Shown piece by piece: positions 40,425-49,600 of a stretch of 64,000 bases of DNA. Made by a program: the position numbers and the translations under genes. The DNA is from DATMQA01 sp035566895 (GTDB lineage: Bacteria; Verrucomicrobiota; Verrucomicrobiia; Limisphaerales; UBA8199): assembly GCA_035566895.1 (NCBI GenBank), contig DATMQA010000007.1, positions 1 to 64,000 on the forward strand, in the 5' to 3' direction. Below the pieces are notes generated by a model. That model saw only the letters and a list, made by a program, of their open reading frames with translations. It had not been told where the DNA came from and ran no database searches. The stretch's first letter is position 1, and every line of letters begins with the position of its first letter.

Positions 40425-41210
40425 CTACTGGCTGGCGGTCGGCGTCTCGCCGGGTTTTGCCCCTGGTTTTACAGCGAATGGGGCTGGCGCAGCCTTCGGC
40501 GCCTCCAGCGCCTTGAGCACTGCATTGATTATCTCCAGCTTGCTCGGTTCCCCCACCGCTATCAATAGCTTAGTGTCCTTGTGAAAACTGATCGTCGGCG
40601 GCTGGCTTTCCCCCAGCATCTTCCACCCGGTCTCGATTGCCGTTGTGATATCATCCACGGTCAGCTTCCGCTCCAGGTACGGTGCCAACGAGTAAAAACG
40701 GCAGCTTTTCGCGGAGGCCGAGAGTGGCGGCAAGGCGGGTTTGGTCACAAAAAAATACCAAATAGTGTCGTCGGACAGTGGCTGTTGCGGCCCCTGCCTG
40801 AAGCCGTAGCCGGTTTGAGTAACTTGGTAGGACATGGGGCCGCCATAGCGGCCCGTACTCACTGCTTCGTCCTTCTGGCTTGCGGCTCCCAGCGCCTGAA
40901 ATAACTGGGCGACGTCCACGTGCTCCATTTTGAGGCCGGGCAGCTTCACATCCGCAAACTCCTCAGGCACAATCACATTGAGCCGCCGTCCCATCGCCGA
41001 CTCAATCGCCGCCGCCAATTCCCGGGGCGTCCCTCCGGCAAAATTGAGGTTGAACTTAGTCAACTCGATGGGCTTGGCAGCCGTGGTGAGGCTGAGAGTC
41101 CCCGACTGGGCCCATGGAGGTGGAGTCCCCGGCTGGGCCCATAGAGGGTTGCCGGCCAACCCGAGCATGCACCCTGCCAAACAAACAGAGCTTTTTAGAA
41201 ATCGTTTCAT
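40425..41210 (-). CDS. Exported protein with STN/secretin-N-like domain
   Basis: 261 residues with a signal peptide (FLKSSVCLAGCMLGLAGNPLWAQ). Residues of about 48-110 (FAGGTPRELAAAIESAMGRR, KLPGLKMEHVDVAQLFQALG) have the pattern of the STN/secretin N domains that pass signals in TonB-dependent or secretin proteins. A Pro/Ala tail ends it (APKAAPAPFAVKPGAKPGET). It precedes the sigma and anti-sigma genes, which suggests a sensory chain from envelope to sigma factor. There is no beta-barrel, so it is not a FecA-like receptor by itself. Confidence 0.6.
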   Translation of the reverse strand: MKRFLKSSVCLAGCMLGLAGNPLWAQPGTPPPWAQSGTLSLTTAAKPIELTKFNLNFAGGTPRELAAAIESAMGRRLNVIVPEEFADVKLPGLKMEHVDVAQLFQALGAASQKDEAVSTGRYGGPMSYQVTQTGYGFRQGPQQPLSDDTIWYFFVTKPALPPLSASAKSCRFYSLAPYLERKLTVDDITTAIETGWKMLGESQPPTISFHKDTKLLIAVGEPSKLEIINAVLKALEAPKAAPAPFAVKPGAKPGETPTASQ

Positions 41211-41425
41211 ATTCTTTTCCCTTTATCCAGAAACACGCCGATACCTCCCAAATCCTTCAAATTACTTTTTGGCCTCTTGCCTCAGCCGCGGCGAATTCCC
41301 TCGGATTGCATCATGCGGGTACTGCCCACGCCATGAGATTGGCGCTCCTGTGAATCTATAAGTTGATTGTTGTCCCGCCTGCTCCAAAATGTGTAGGTGG
41401 AAAAAGTACGCTGAGTGCGAAAACC

Positions 41426-42175
41426 GTGAACAACAAGCAACTCAAAAAGGAGCGCGAAAAGCGTTACGTCGAGGTCGTAAGGGACATCCTGAAGGGTTTT
41501 CCGAATGGCCAACTAATCGCCGACGAGCACCAAGAGCGGCCTGACGTTCTTGTCCTGGGCACACGCGGGAGGACTGGGGTCGAAGTTACGCGTATCCTCC
41601 ACCAGTCACTGAAGAGGACCGAATCGGAACGCGAAGCCGTCGTTTCAGAGGCATGCCGCCTCTACGAACGAAAAGGTCTGCCGCACCTCCACATAAGTGT
41701 TCACCTTGGCGCCGAGACGGCGTTTAACAGAAGAAACCGAAACACCTTTGCCACTGCCCTAGCGGATATCGTGGCCGCCAATGTCCCAGGTCCGAACGAC
41801 TGGGCTGAAGTTGTGAACAACTGGGAAAACCCGCAGGTGTTCCCATACGAAATCCACTCCGTTCAGATTCTGCGGAATAGGGTGCTTTCCAGGAACTATT
41901 GGACAATTCCAACGTGGGGTTGGATCATGGAGAACTTCACCGAGAAGCTTCAGGAGGTGATCACAAGCAAGGAATCACGTATCCGCGGGTACGATAGCGA
42001 GTGTAATGAACTCTGGCTGCTGGTCGTTGCGGAAAACAGCACCGCTGCTGCCGGGTTTGATCCATCTGAATCAACTCTAGCGCACCCCTACGTCTCGTCA
42101 TTTAACCGGGTGTTCTTTCTCGACCTCTTCAAGCGCGAAATATTCGAGCTTAAACTCGAGAGGCCGGTCGAATAA
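41426..42175 (+). CDS. Candidate PD-(D/E)XK-type nuclease
   Basis: About 249 residues from GTG 41426; a TTG 63 nt upstream is less likely. ERPDVLVLGTRG followed by GVEVT gives Asp40, then Glu53-Val-Thr55, the pattern of divergent PD-(D/E)XK folds in which Thr replaces the last Lys. A helical N-terminus with Glu residues precedes it. It lies 200 nt before a restriction-modification pair on the same strand, which fits a nuclease role, but homology is by motif only. No DNA-binding domain was recognised. Confidence 0.5.
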   Translation: MNNKQLKKEREKRYVEVVRDILKGFPNGQLIADEHQERPDVLVLGTRGRTGVEVTRILHQSLKRTESEREAVVSEACRLYERKGLPHLHISVHLGAETAFNRRNRNTFATALADIVAANVPGPNDWAEVVNNWENPQVFPYEIHSVQILRNRVLSRNYWTIPTWGWIMENFTEKLQEVITSKESRIRGYDSECNELWLLVVAENSTAAAGFDPSESTLAHPYVSSFNRVFFLDLFKREIFELKLERPVE

Positions 42176-42234
42176 CCAGACCCAAGCCAGCGCCATTGAG
42201 TAAAGTGCCCGGGTTATCCACACGCGGCCGTTCT

Positions 42235-42262
42235 GGGTCGGGTCGGGGTCAGGTCGGGGTCA
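42235..42262. repeat. Tandem GGTCGGGTCGGGGTC words before the methylase
   Basis: GGGTCGGGTCGGGGTCAGGT then CGGGGTCAG, followed by AATAACTTATTTTT. Short tandem array 110 nt before the methylase start. No gene lies in this spacer. Confidence 0.5.
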
Positions 42263-42372
42263 GAATAACTTATTTTTACTACCGATCCTTATCTTTGTAA
42301 TAAATAAGCGCTTCTGCCCCCGCTTTGTTCTCTTTGCTCTCCCACACTCTTCCGTGGTAAGGTCGAGTCCGC

Positions 42373-44226
42373 GTGAAAAGGGAAAAACGAGAGAGCCAGC
42401 TCAAGGACGCAGTCGCCACTGCCGAAGTTCTCTTTTCCCTCGGCCTCAGCGAGGCCCGCGCGATCGCGGCCGGGTTGACAGACGAAGGCCGCTCGAAATT
42501 CGGCCGGGGCCTTTGCACCGCCGTTTTGGATTTTGCCTGGAAGCGGCGACAGCGGTCCGGGACGGCCGTCTTGGACATCCGCCCGCCAGTGTGCGCCGCA
42601 ATTGGGAAATACCCGGGCTTGGTGCAGCGGCTGGGCGACGCCTTCGTGGCCCTTCCAACTGCTGAATCGGGATTTCTAATAGGCCAGCTCTACACTGCCC
42701 TGCTTCCGGATGGGTTGCGAAAGGCTTTAGGTGCCTTCTATACGCCTCCTGCGCTGGTGGACAGGCTCCTGGAACTGGTTGCGCTGACGGGCTTCGACTG
42801 GAGGAACGGACGAATCATCGATCCCGCTTGTGGCGGTGCCGCCTTCCTGGCTTCCGTTGCTCCCATGCTCGTGCAACGTTCCAGCCACAGGCAGCCGGCG
42901 GCGCTCTTGAATGATATCGAAACGCGCCTCTTTGGCGTCGAGGTGGATCCGTTCGCAGCGTGGATGTCCATGGTCCTGCTCGATCTGGCTCTCTTTGACC
43001 TTACGGATGCCGCCGGACGGCCGCTGAAGAACCTTGTCGCATCCCGCGACGCATTGGAAACCCATGCGGATGAACTCGGCACCTTCGATCTCGTCATTGG
43101 CAATCCACCTTACTGGAAGGTGACCCTGACCTCCGCTCAACGAAATCGGTTCAAGGAATCTCTTTTCGGCCATGCGAACCTTTACGGGCTTTTCACCGAG
43201 TTGGCAGTCAAGCTAAGCAAGCCGGGCGGAATTATCGCTTTCGTCACGCCCACCTCGTTTCTGGGCGGGGAATACTTCAAGAACCTCCGCAACCTGCTCG
43301 AGACCCAAGCGCCGCTCCAACGCCTTGACTTCGTAAGTGATCGCGAGGGCGTTTTCGACGGGGTCCTTCAGGAGACGATGCTTGCGGTGTTCAAACGGCA
43401 AACCTCTGCGGCAAAACCGAGGATCCAAATCAATCTCCTGCAGCCTGATGACGGCACAGTGCCTGTCCTTGTCCAACAGGTCGGCAGCGTGTCTCTCAAC
43501 GGCGGAGTGAGGGGTGGGCCATGGCTGCTCCCGCGCTCGCCGGGTCAGATGCCTTTGATCGAGCGGCTCAATTCGATGCCCCACCGGCTTCGCGATTACG
43601 GCTTCGATGTTGCCACCGGGCAGTTGGTTTGGAACCGCCACAAAGATCAGCTCCGCCGGACTTACGATGAAGGCTGCCTGCCAATTATCTGGGCCGAAGC
43701 AGTGAATGCGGACGGCAAATTCCATTTTCAAGCGGCTCGCAGGTCCCATCTGCCCTATCTCGAAATCAAGGGGGAGCAGGACTTCCTGATAAACCAGGAG
43801 CCTTGTATCCTGGTGCAACGGACCACGGCGAAGGAACAGAAGCGGCGCATTATCGCCGCGGTCATCCCGAACTCCTTCGTGCTCGAATACCCCGGATTCG
43901 TAGTGGAAAACCACTTGAACATGGTCTATCCCGTCACTAACAAGCCTCGATTCGCTTTGCGAACGCTCGCCGCCCTGTTGAGCTCGGCCGCCCTCGATCA
44001 AGCCTTTCGCTGCATCAACGGGAGTGTGGCCGTATCCGCTTTTGAGCTCAATTCGTTGCCGCTGCCAAGCCCCGAGCAAATGCGTTCGCTTCAGCAGGTC
44101 GTGCTCTCGGGCGGAGCCAATTGCGACATCGAAGAGCTGATCGCCCGCTTTTACTCACAAAATGGAACCAACTACACCACTACCGCCGCTCGTTTCCGTA
44201 GCGACCATCGCAAAATGGCTGCCTGA
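42373..44226 (+). CDS. N6-adenine DNA methyltransferase (BsuBI/PstI-type partner)
   Basis: 617 residues from GTG 42373. Motif I (SAM binding) is DPACGGAAFLAS at about residue 150, and motif IV is the catalytic NPPYWK at about residue 243. AFYTPPALVDRLL precedes motif I as in gamma-class adenine methylases. It would methylate the recognition site of the linked endonuclease (PstI family enzymes cut CTGCAG; the site here is unknown). The C-terminal target-recognition part is complete. The endonuclease gene begins within its last 65 nt, as is common in such operons. Confidence 0.85.
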   Translation: MKREKRESQLKDAVATAEVLFSLGLSEARAIAAGLTDEGRSKFGRGLCTAVLDFAWKRRQRSGTAVLDIRPPVCAAIGKYPGLVQRLGDAFVALPTAESGFLIGQLYTALLPDGLRKALGAFYTPPALVDRLLELVALTGFDWRNGRIIDPACGGAAFLASVAPMLVQRSSHRQPAALLNDIETRLFGVEVDPFAAWMSMVLLDLALFDLTDAAGRPLKNLVASRDALETHADELGTFDLVIGNPPYWKVTLTSAQRNRFKESLFGHANLYGLFTELAVKLSKPGGIIAFVTPTSFLGGEYFKNLRNLLETQAPLQRLDFVSDREGVFDGVLQETMLAVFKRQTSAAKPRIQINLLQPDDGTVPVLVQQVGSVSLNGGVRGGPWLLPRSPGQMPLIERLNSMPHRLRDYGFDVATGQLVWNRHKDQLRRTYDEGCLPIIWAEAVNADGKFHFQAARRSHLPYLEIKGEQDFLINQEPCILVQRTTAKEQKRRIIAAVIPNSFVLEYPGFVVENHLNMVYPVTNKPRFALRTLAALLSSAALDQAFRCINGSVAVSAFELNSLPLPSPEQMRSLQQVVLSGGANCDIEELIARFYSQNGTNYTTTAARFRSDHRKMAA

Positions 44227-44992
44227 GATTTTCCCGGAAGGTACTGCCAATCGCACGTACCTCATCCGCCAGATGGCCGCCAAGACCGTCTTTGTAATGC
44301 TGTACGCAGGCGCGGTCGAGGGAACGGACCGCTGGCTCAGGCCCGATCAGGTCACCAAGATGACCAACTCGCAGTCTGCCAGGACTGACGCTTCCTCACG
44401 TGAAAAATGGGCCGCGCTCTCATCCACTTCCGGCGCGATGAAGCACGTCGGTGGCCGATGGTATGCCGCTAACACCCGAGAGCCGATCCGGGACGAAACC
44501 CTCCGGGCCGGATTGGTCGCTGTGGGCGCAGTAGTGGAAAGACCTGGGCTGCCGACCACCTCTGCCAAACCCCGCTACGCCCTTGCCCGCGATTTCGTGG
44601 ACCTCCTGGTAAAGCTGAAAGGTGGTTCGGACAATGCCCTCGCCCTCATTTCTGCGTGGCAAGCGGCCCACCTGACGGCCACGGCCCTGAACCGGATAAA
44701 CCTTATGCGCCGTGGCGCTGTCCTCTCGCCAACCTCCCAGCGAGTAATGGTGGCTCTCCCTAACGGCGAGACCCGCTCGATGCTTCCCGGACCGAGCAGT
44801 GTCATAACCAAGGCCGTTGTCGAAGAATTGCGGGCGCCGCCAAGATGGGCAAGGCCGGAGATTTCGGTGTTGCTTTGGCGAGGTGCGTCGCAGTGGCCCT
44901 CGGTGTCGAGCATATTCGATTGCGTACGGCCCGGCGTTCGTACCCTCCACACTACACTCAGCTCCCCTCTCCGGCTCGCAGTACCGCCCTGA
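44162..44992 (+). pseudogene. Truncated BsuBI/PstI-family restriction endonuclease
   Basis: The first 220 residues fit the family: IAKWLPEIFPEGTANRTYLI, MAAKTVFVMLYAGAVEGTDR, VMVALPNGETRSMLPGPSS. Intact relatives are about 315-330 residues and carry a C-terminal PD-(D/E)XK-type nuclease half (LPDVV...EAVxSHGPI in PstI). Here the sequence diverges at residue 222, and the end (SSIFDCVRPGV to LRLAVPP) is unrelated, reading into the pyrimidine tract and 42-nt repeats. The catalytic half is missing in all frames, so the enzyme is probably inactive and the methylase may be an orphan now. Confidence 0.65.
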
Positions 44993-45198
44993 CGGATTAC
45001 AGACTCATGATCCACCGCATTCACCGACTCCTGATGCCTCGGACGTTCAAAACAGCCCGTGTTTACCGGCCTGTGACGAGTTTCAAATTCACAAAACCTC
45101 GTGTTTACCGGGTTGTGACGGGTTGTGACGGATAGTGTGACGGCTCGGAACCTCACAAAGCACCCGTATTTACCGAGTCTGTTACGATGTGACGAGTT

Positions 45199-45300
45199 TA
45201 AGGGGGGGTACTATATGCATATATGCCCCTCCCTCTTCCTCCTCCTCCTCCTCCTCCTCGTCCTCGTCCTCTTTCTCTTCCTCTCTGCAGATTCAAAAAC
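45199..45300 (+). repeat. G7 + TATATGCATATA palindrome + polypyrimidine element, copy A
   Basis: AGGGGGGGTAC then TATATGCATATA, GCCCCTCCC and about 65 nt of almost pure C/T (45227-45292). The polypurine/polypyrimidine character could allow triplex or other non-B DNA. Confidence 0.75.
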
Positions 45301-45538
45301 ATCCCGTATTTACCAGGTCCTGGCAGATTGCAGATTCACAATCGCCCGTGTTTACCGATCCATGATGCATCGGACACCAAAAACAGACCGTGTTTACCGT
45401 GTCCTGACGGATTGCAAGTTCACGATCGCCCGTGTTTACCGGGCCCTGACGGATGCTGACGGATGCTGACGGATAACCTGACGGATCAAAAACTCAAAAT
45501 CGCCCCTGTTTACCGAGGTCCTGACGACCTGACGGATC

Positions 45539-45640
45539 AAAGGGGGGGTACTATATGCATATATGCCTATACCCCTCCCATGGTCTTCCTCATCTTTTTT
45601 CTCTTCCTCCTCTTTCCACCTCGTCCGGCCTTGTCCATCT
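45539..45640 (+). repeat. G7 + TATATGCATATA palindrome + polypyrimidine element, copy B
   Basis: 27 nt from the A before G7 through ATGCC are identical to copy A, exactly 340 nt away. A pyrimidine-rich tract follows (45571-45632), more diverged than in copy A. Confidence 0.75.
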
Positions 45641-45896
45641 ATCTCGAACTTCGACTAACATCGACTAACATCGGCAAACTGCGCCAAACAGCGGCTATTC
45701 GCGGATAAGTTTGCGCCGACCACGGACCGCGGACCACGGACCACCACGGGACGATGTTTCAATCTGCGCCCTGCACTCGGTGAAGGGCAGGGGGTGACGG
45801 GAATTCGTCGTTCGTTGCCCGACCAATCAAGGTGAATCAAGGTGAATCAAGGTCAGGACCTGCAAATCGCAAATCAAAAATTCCCAGGCGGTACGC

Positions 45897-46600
45897 CTAA
45901 AACCTCGGTAAATAGGCCCTTGGGACGGACTGGGGACGATGTTGGGACGACATTTTAACGCAAAAACATCGGTAAATAGCGGCTTGGGACGATGGGACGG
46001 ACTTTTTACCCTCTCCCCAGAGAAAAGAATTCCAAGGCCGAAGGGTTTGAGCTTTTCCCGCTCTCGGACGGCAACCCTGGCAACCCTTCAAAACCAAACG
46101 TTGCCACAACCCTTGCCGGCGTTTGGTACGTGGGTGCACTTCGCGCTTGTCCTTTTGAAGTTTCCAGTTTGGAGCTTACTTGGTGCTTGGTGTTTGGAGC
46201 TTGGTGTTTATTTTTTCAACCCTATGGATCACCCTTCTGGCAACCCTTGAAACACACAATCCCTCGGTAAACAGCACGTTGTCAATGTGTCAACCCCTGT
46301 GCGCGCACGCGCTCCGAAGTAGCGCAGATTTTTAATCTGCTGTATCGAAGAATTGTATTCTGCAGTTGGTCGGACTACTCGGACTTTGGACCTTGGATCT
46401 TGGCCGCGTTTCAGCATTTCTTCCTGGACCCGCTTTTACCGGCGATCCGCAATTCGAAATTCAAAAATCAAAAACTCCGCTGGGACGCTTCGGGGACGCT
46501 TTTGGGACGGTAATTCAACGCAAAAACCTCGGTAAATAGCCGCTTGGGACGGTGGGACGACCGCGACTAACCGCGGGTAACATCGGGTAACCGCGGCTAA
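45897..46600. repeat. CTCGGTAAATAG / TTGGGACG repeats in the opposite orientation
   Basis: CGGTAAAtag words (inverse of the TTTACCG core of the 42-nt array) occur at about 45905, 45969, 46264 and 46529. About 60 nt around 45943-46002 recur at 46503-46562: GGGACG, AACGCAAAAAC, TCGGTAAATAG, GCTTGGGACG. Between them lie small word repeats (AATCAAGGTG x3, TTTGGAGCTTGG, TAACCGCGG). No gene is recognised from 44993 to 46607. Confidence 0.65.
46318..46363 (+). repeat. REP-like element (GCAGATTTTTAATCTGC type)
   Basis: AGTAGCGCAGATTTTTAATC then TGCTGTATCGAAGAATTGTA and TTCTGC. Two nested hairpins, GCAGATT/AATCTGC and GAATTGTATTC. It matches the arms at 54058-54190. Confidence 0.75.
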
Positions 46601-46607
46601 CCGCGGC

Positions 46608-49600
46608 TCAATCTGCGAACAAAAACTGCAGGTCCTGCAGGGTGAGGCTTTGGGCAAATTTTTCTTCGCCCAGGACATCTTCGGCCAGGGCTCGCTTCTG
46701 TTTATGCAACGCGCGGATTTTTTCTTCGATGCTGTTTTTGATGAGGAGGCGATAGGCCATCACTTTGTTGCTCTGGCCGATGCGGTGGGTGCGGTCGATG
46801 GCCTGGTTTTCCACCGCGGGGTTCCACCACGGATCGAAGAGCACGACGTAGCTGGCGGCGGTCAGGTTCAGGCCGAATCCGCCGGCCTTGAGCGAGATCA
46901 GAAAGATCGCCGGCCCCTCGGTTTCCTGGAAGTTTTTTACCAGCTCGCCGCGGTTCTCGGTATCGCCGGCCAGGTAGAACAGCGGCCAGTTGCGCTCGGC
47001 CAGGACCGGGCGCAGCAGGTTGAGCATCTCGACGAATTGGGAAAAGACCAGGACCTTTTGGCCTTCTTCCATGATGGGCTCGAGTTGTTCGAGCAGGGCC
47101 TCGGTCTTGGCGCTGGGCGCGGCCGAGTCGGGCGCCACCAGGCGCGGGTGGCAGCAAATCTGGCGGAGGCGCAGCAGCGAGGTAAGGAAATGGAATTGTT
47201 GCCGGGCCAGCTCTTGTTGGGTCTGGATGCGGAGCAGCAATTGCTGGGCGCGCTTGAGTTCGGCGCGATAGAGCGCCTGTTGCTCGCCTTCGATCTCGCA
47301 GAGGAGATCCTCCTCGACGCGGTCGGGAAGGTCTTTGGCGACCTGGGCCTTGGTGCGGCGCAGAACAAACGGGCGCACGCGCGAGGCCAGGCGGCGGCGG
47401 GCGAACGGGTCGCCTTTGGCGTCATAAAATTTGGCGAATTGACCGCGGCTGCCCAGCACGCCGGGCATGGCATAGGCCATCAGGCTCCACAAATCCAGCA
47501 GGCGATTCTCGATGGGTGTGCCGGTGAGCACCAGGCGATGTTCGGCCCGCAGCGCGCGGGCGACCTGAGCGGTTTGGGAGCTCGGGTTTTTGATGTATTG
47601 GCCTTCATCGAGGATCACCGCCTGCCACCGAACCGTGACCAGGTTCTCGCCGACCGAGCGGAGCTGGCTGTAGTTCAACACATGCAGGTCGGCGCTGCCC
47701 AACTCGTCGAAGAAGCGGGGCAACTCGCCGGCCGACCACGAGCGCACCCGCAAGCCGGCGGTGAACCGCGCGGCTTCCGCGTGCCAGTTATCCATGACGC
47801 TTTTGGGGCAGACCACAAGAGAGGGGAGCGGTGTGGTGCGTGAGATTCCTTCCGAGCCAGCAGCTTTGTTACCGCCCGCGGCGTTGCCTATAGCCGACTG
47901 ATTACTGACCACTGGTAACTGATTACTGGCCCTCGATAACTGATTACTGATTAGCGGCCGTTCTCTCAGCCACAACAGCCAGGCCAGGGTCTGGAGGGTT
48001 TTGCCCAGGCCCATGTCGTCGGCCAGGATGCCGCCGAAACGGTTGGTGGCCAAATACGCGAGGAAGTGAAAACCTTCGAGCTGGTAAGGCCGCAACAGCG
48101 CGCTCACACCGGCCGGCAGGTCAGGGGCGACCCGAGCCTTGATTTCGCCCACGCGCCGCTGGATTTGCTCGACCTGCTGTTCCGGCAGGAATTTTTTCGC
48201 CGCGTCATCCGCCAATTGCAAAGCATGCAGGCGCTGGGGTTCGGCGGATAACTCGCGGGTGCTGAGCCCCAGCCGGGCCAGGCGCTCATTTTCCTCTTCG
48301 CTTAAATCGTACTGGAGCCGGCGCCAGCCTTTGCCGGCCAGCCGCACGAAACGCCCTTTGGCATTCAGCAACAGTTTGATTTCGTCGGCCGTCAGGGTGG
48401 TGTCGGCCACATCCAGCACGACCCGCAGATCGAACCAATCAATCTCGGCTTCGGTCACGTCGAGTTTCACCCGCCCGGCGACGTCGGCGCTGACGAAGGA
48501 GGCCAGCTCGCCCTGGAGGTGAACGGTGATGTGGGGCGGCACGGTCTTGAGCCAGCCGGCAAAGACTTCGCCGAATTTGTTATTGATTCGCAGCCCGACG
48601 CCGTCGCCGTAGGTTCTTGGTTTGAGGTTCAGCGGTTCGAGCAACCGGGCGATGGGTTGGAGCGCCGCCGAATCATAAACGGTGATGGGGTCGTCCTCGC
48701 GGGCATGCTTGCGGGCAGCTTTAGGGGCGGTGTCGGTCCAGTCTTCGCCCGACCAGACCCTCTGATACCCGTCGGGCGCCTCCGCCATGACGGTGACAAC
48801 ACAATCCTCGGTGTCGCTGCCGGGGTAAGTCGCCTTCAACTCACATTGGATGGCAACCTCAAAGGGCAATGTGCGGACGCGCTCGCGCACGCGCGGCGGC
48901 AGTTCCACCCCGAGTGACTGGAGGAGGGCCACGCCGGAAGCTCGTTCGAGCGCCGGCGCCGGGATAAGGTTCTCCTCTCCGGGCTCCAACACGTGCGGAT
49001 GCGAGTCCGGCCCGGTGAAGACGGCGTCGGCGGTCAGGTAAAGGGCGGGGCGCCCGGGAAAGGTGGCCCAAACCGGGGGCAGCGGGGCTCCGTCAGCCTG
49101 GACCATGCGCAGCCGGTAATCGTCCTGCTCACCGGCGGCAGAGGTCAGCTCCCAACGCAGAGGTTCGGCTGGACGGGCCAGGGGCTGTCCATCGAAGCGG
49201 ACAATCCGGCTGTCCAGCATACGAATCCGCAGCATCCGGCCAAGAATCTCAGTGGCTTCGGCATCGTCATAGTCCAGCCGGGTTCGGTTGGCGTAATAGA
49301 CGCGATGGGAGAAGAATTCCCAGATCAATTCAGCTTCGTTGCTGAAAGAGACGAGGCCCTCGTCGAGATCGGTCCGAAGCTGGCGGAAGTGGGTTTGCTT
49401 GATGGGCTCGAACTCGGTCCGGCCTGGACGCCGCCATTGCAGGCGGACGCCGGTCTCATCGACGACCAGTTGGAGGTCGATCTCGCCCTGAACCGCGGGC
49501 GCCGGCTGGGAGAGCTCTTGTTGCAGATTACCCAGCGCTTTCTTCCAGCGCTCGACCTCCCGCGAGCGGCGCCACTGAGCCAGGCGCTCCTCGACGAGGC

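Larger units (their letters stand above)
44935..45650. repeat. Higher-order array of degenerate 42-nt repeats in two ~340-nt blocks
   Basis: The 42-nt units begin with CCCGTGTTTACCG-like words at 44972, 45014, 45056, 45098, 45163 and again at 45303, 45345, 45387, 45429, 45503. The unit at 45387 reads ACCGTGTTTACCG, then CCTGACGGATTGCAAGTTCA and CGATCG. Six of the intervals are exactly 42 nt; irregular ones contain extra CTGACGGATG copies. Each run of five units is followed by a G7/TATATGCATATA/pyrimidine element, and a pyrimidine tract precedes the first. There is no coding content; open frames here are only repeat translations. Confidence 0.8.

Noticed and set aside
42180..42372. Attachment site or insertion sequence next to the restriction genes
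   Set aside because: Only short GGGTCGGG words were found; there are no inverted ends, target duplication or integrase gene.
44972..45540. CRISPR-like array of regular 42-nt units
   Set aside because: The parts between the conserved words are also similar to each other, so they are not spacers. There is no leader and no cas gene, and the unit carries no constant hairpin repeat of 24-37 nt.
45125..45708. Open frames encoding runs of Leu/Val or Pro in the repeat region
   Set aside because: They only translate the polypyrimidine tract and the 42-nt repeats and have no plausible product.
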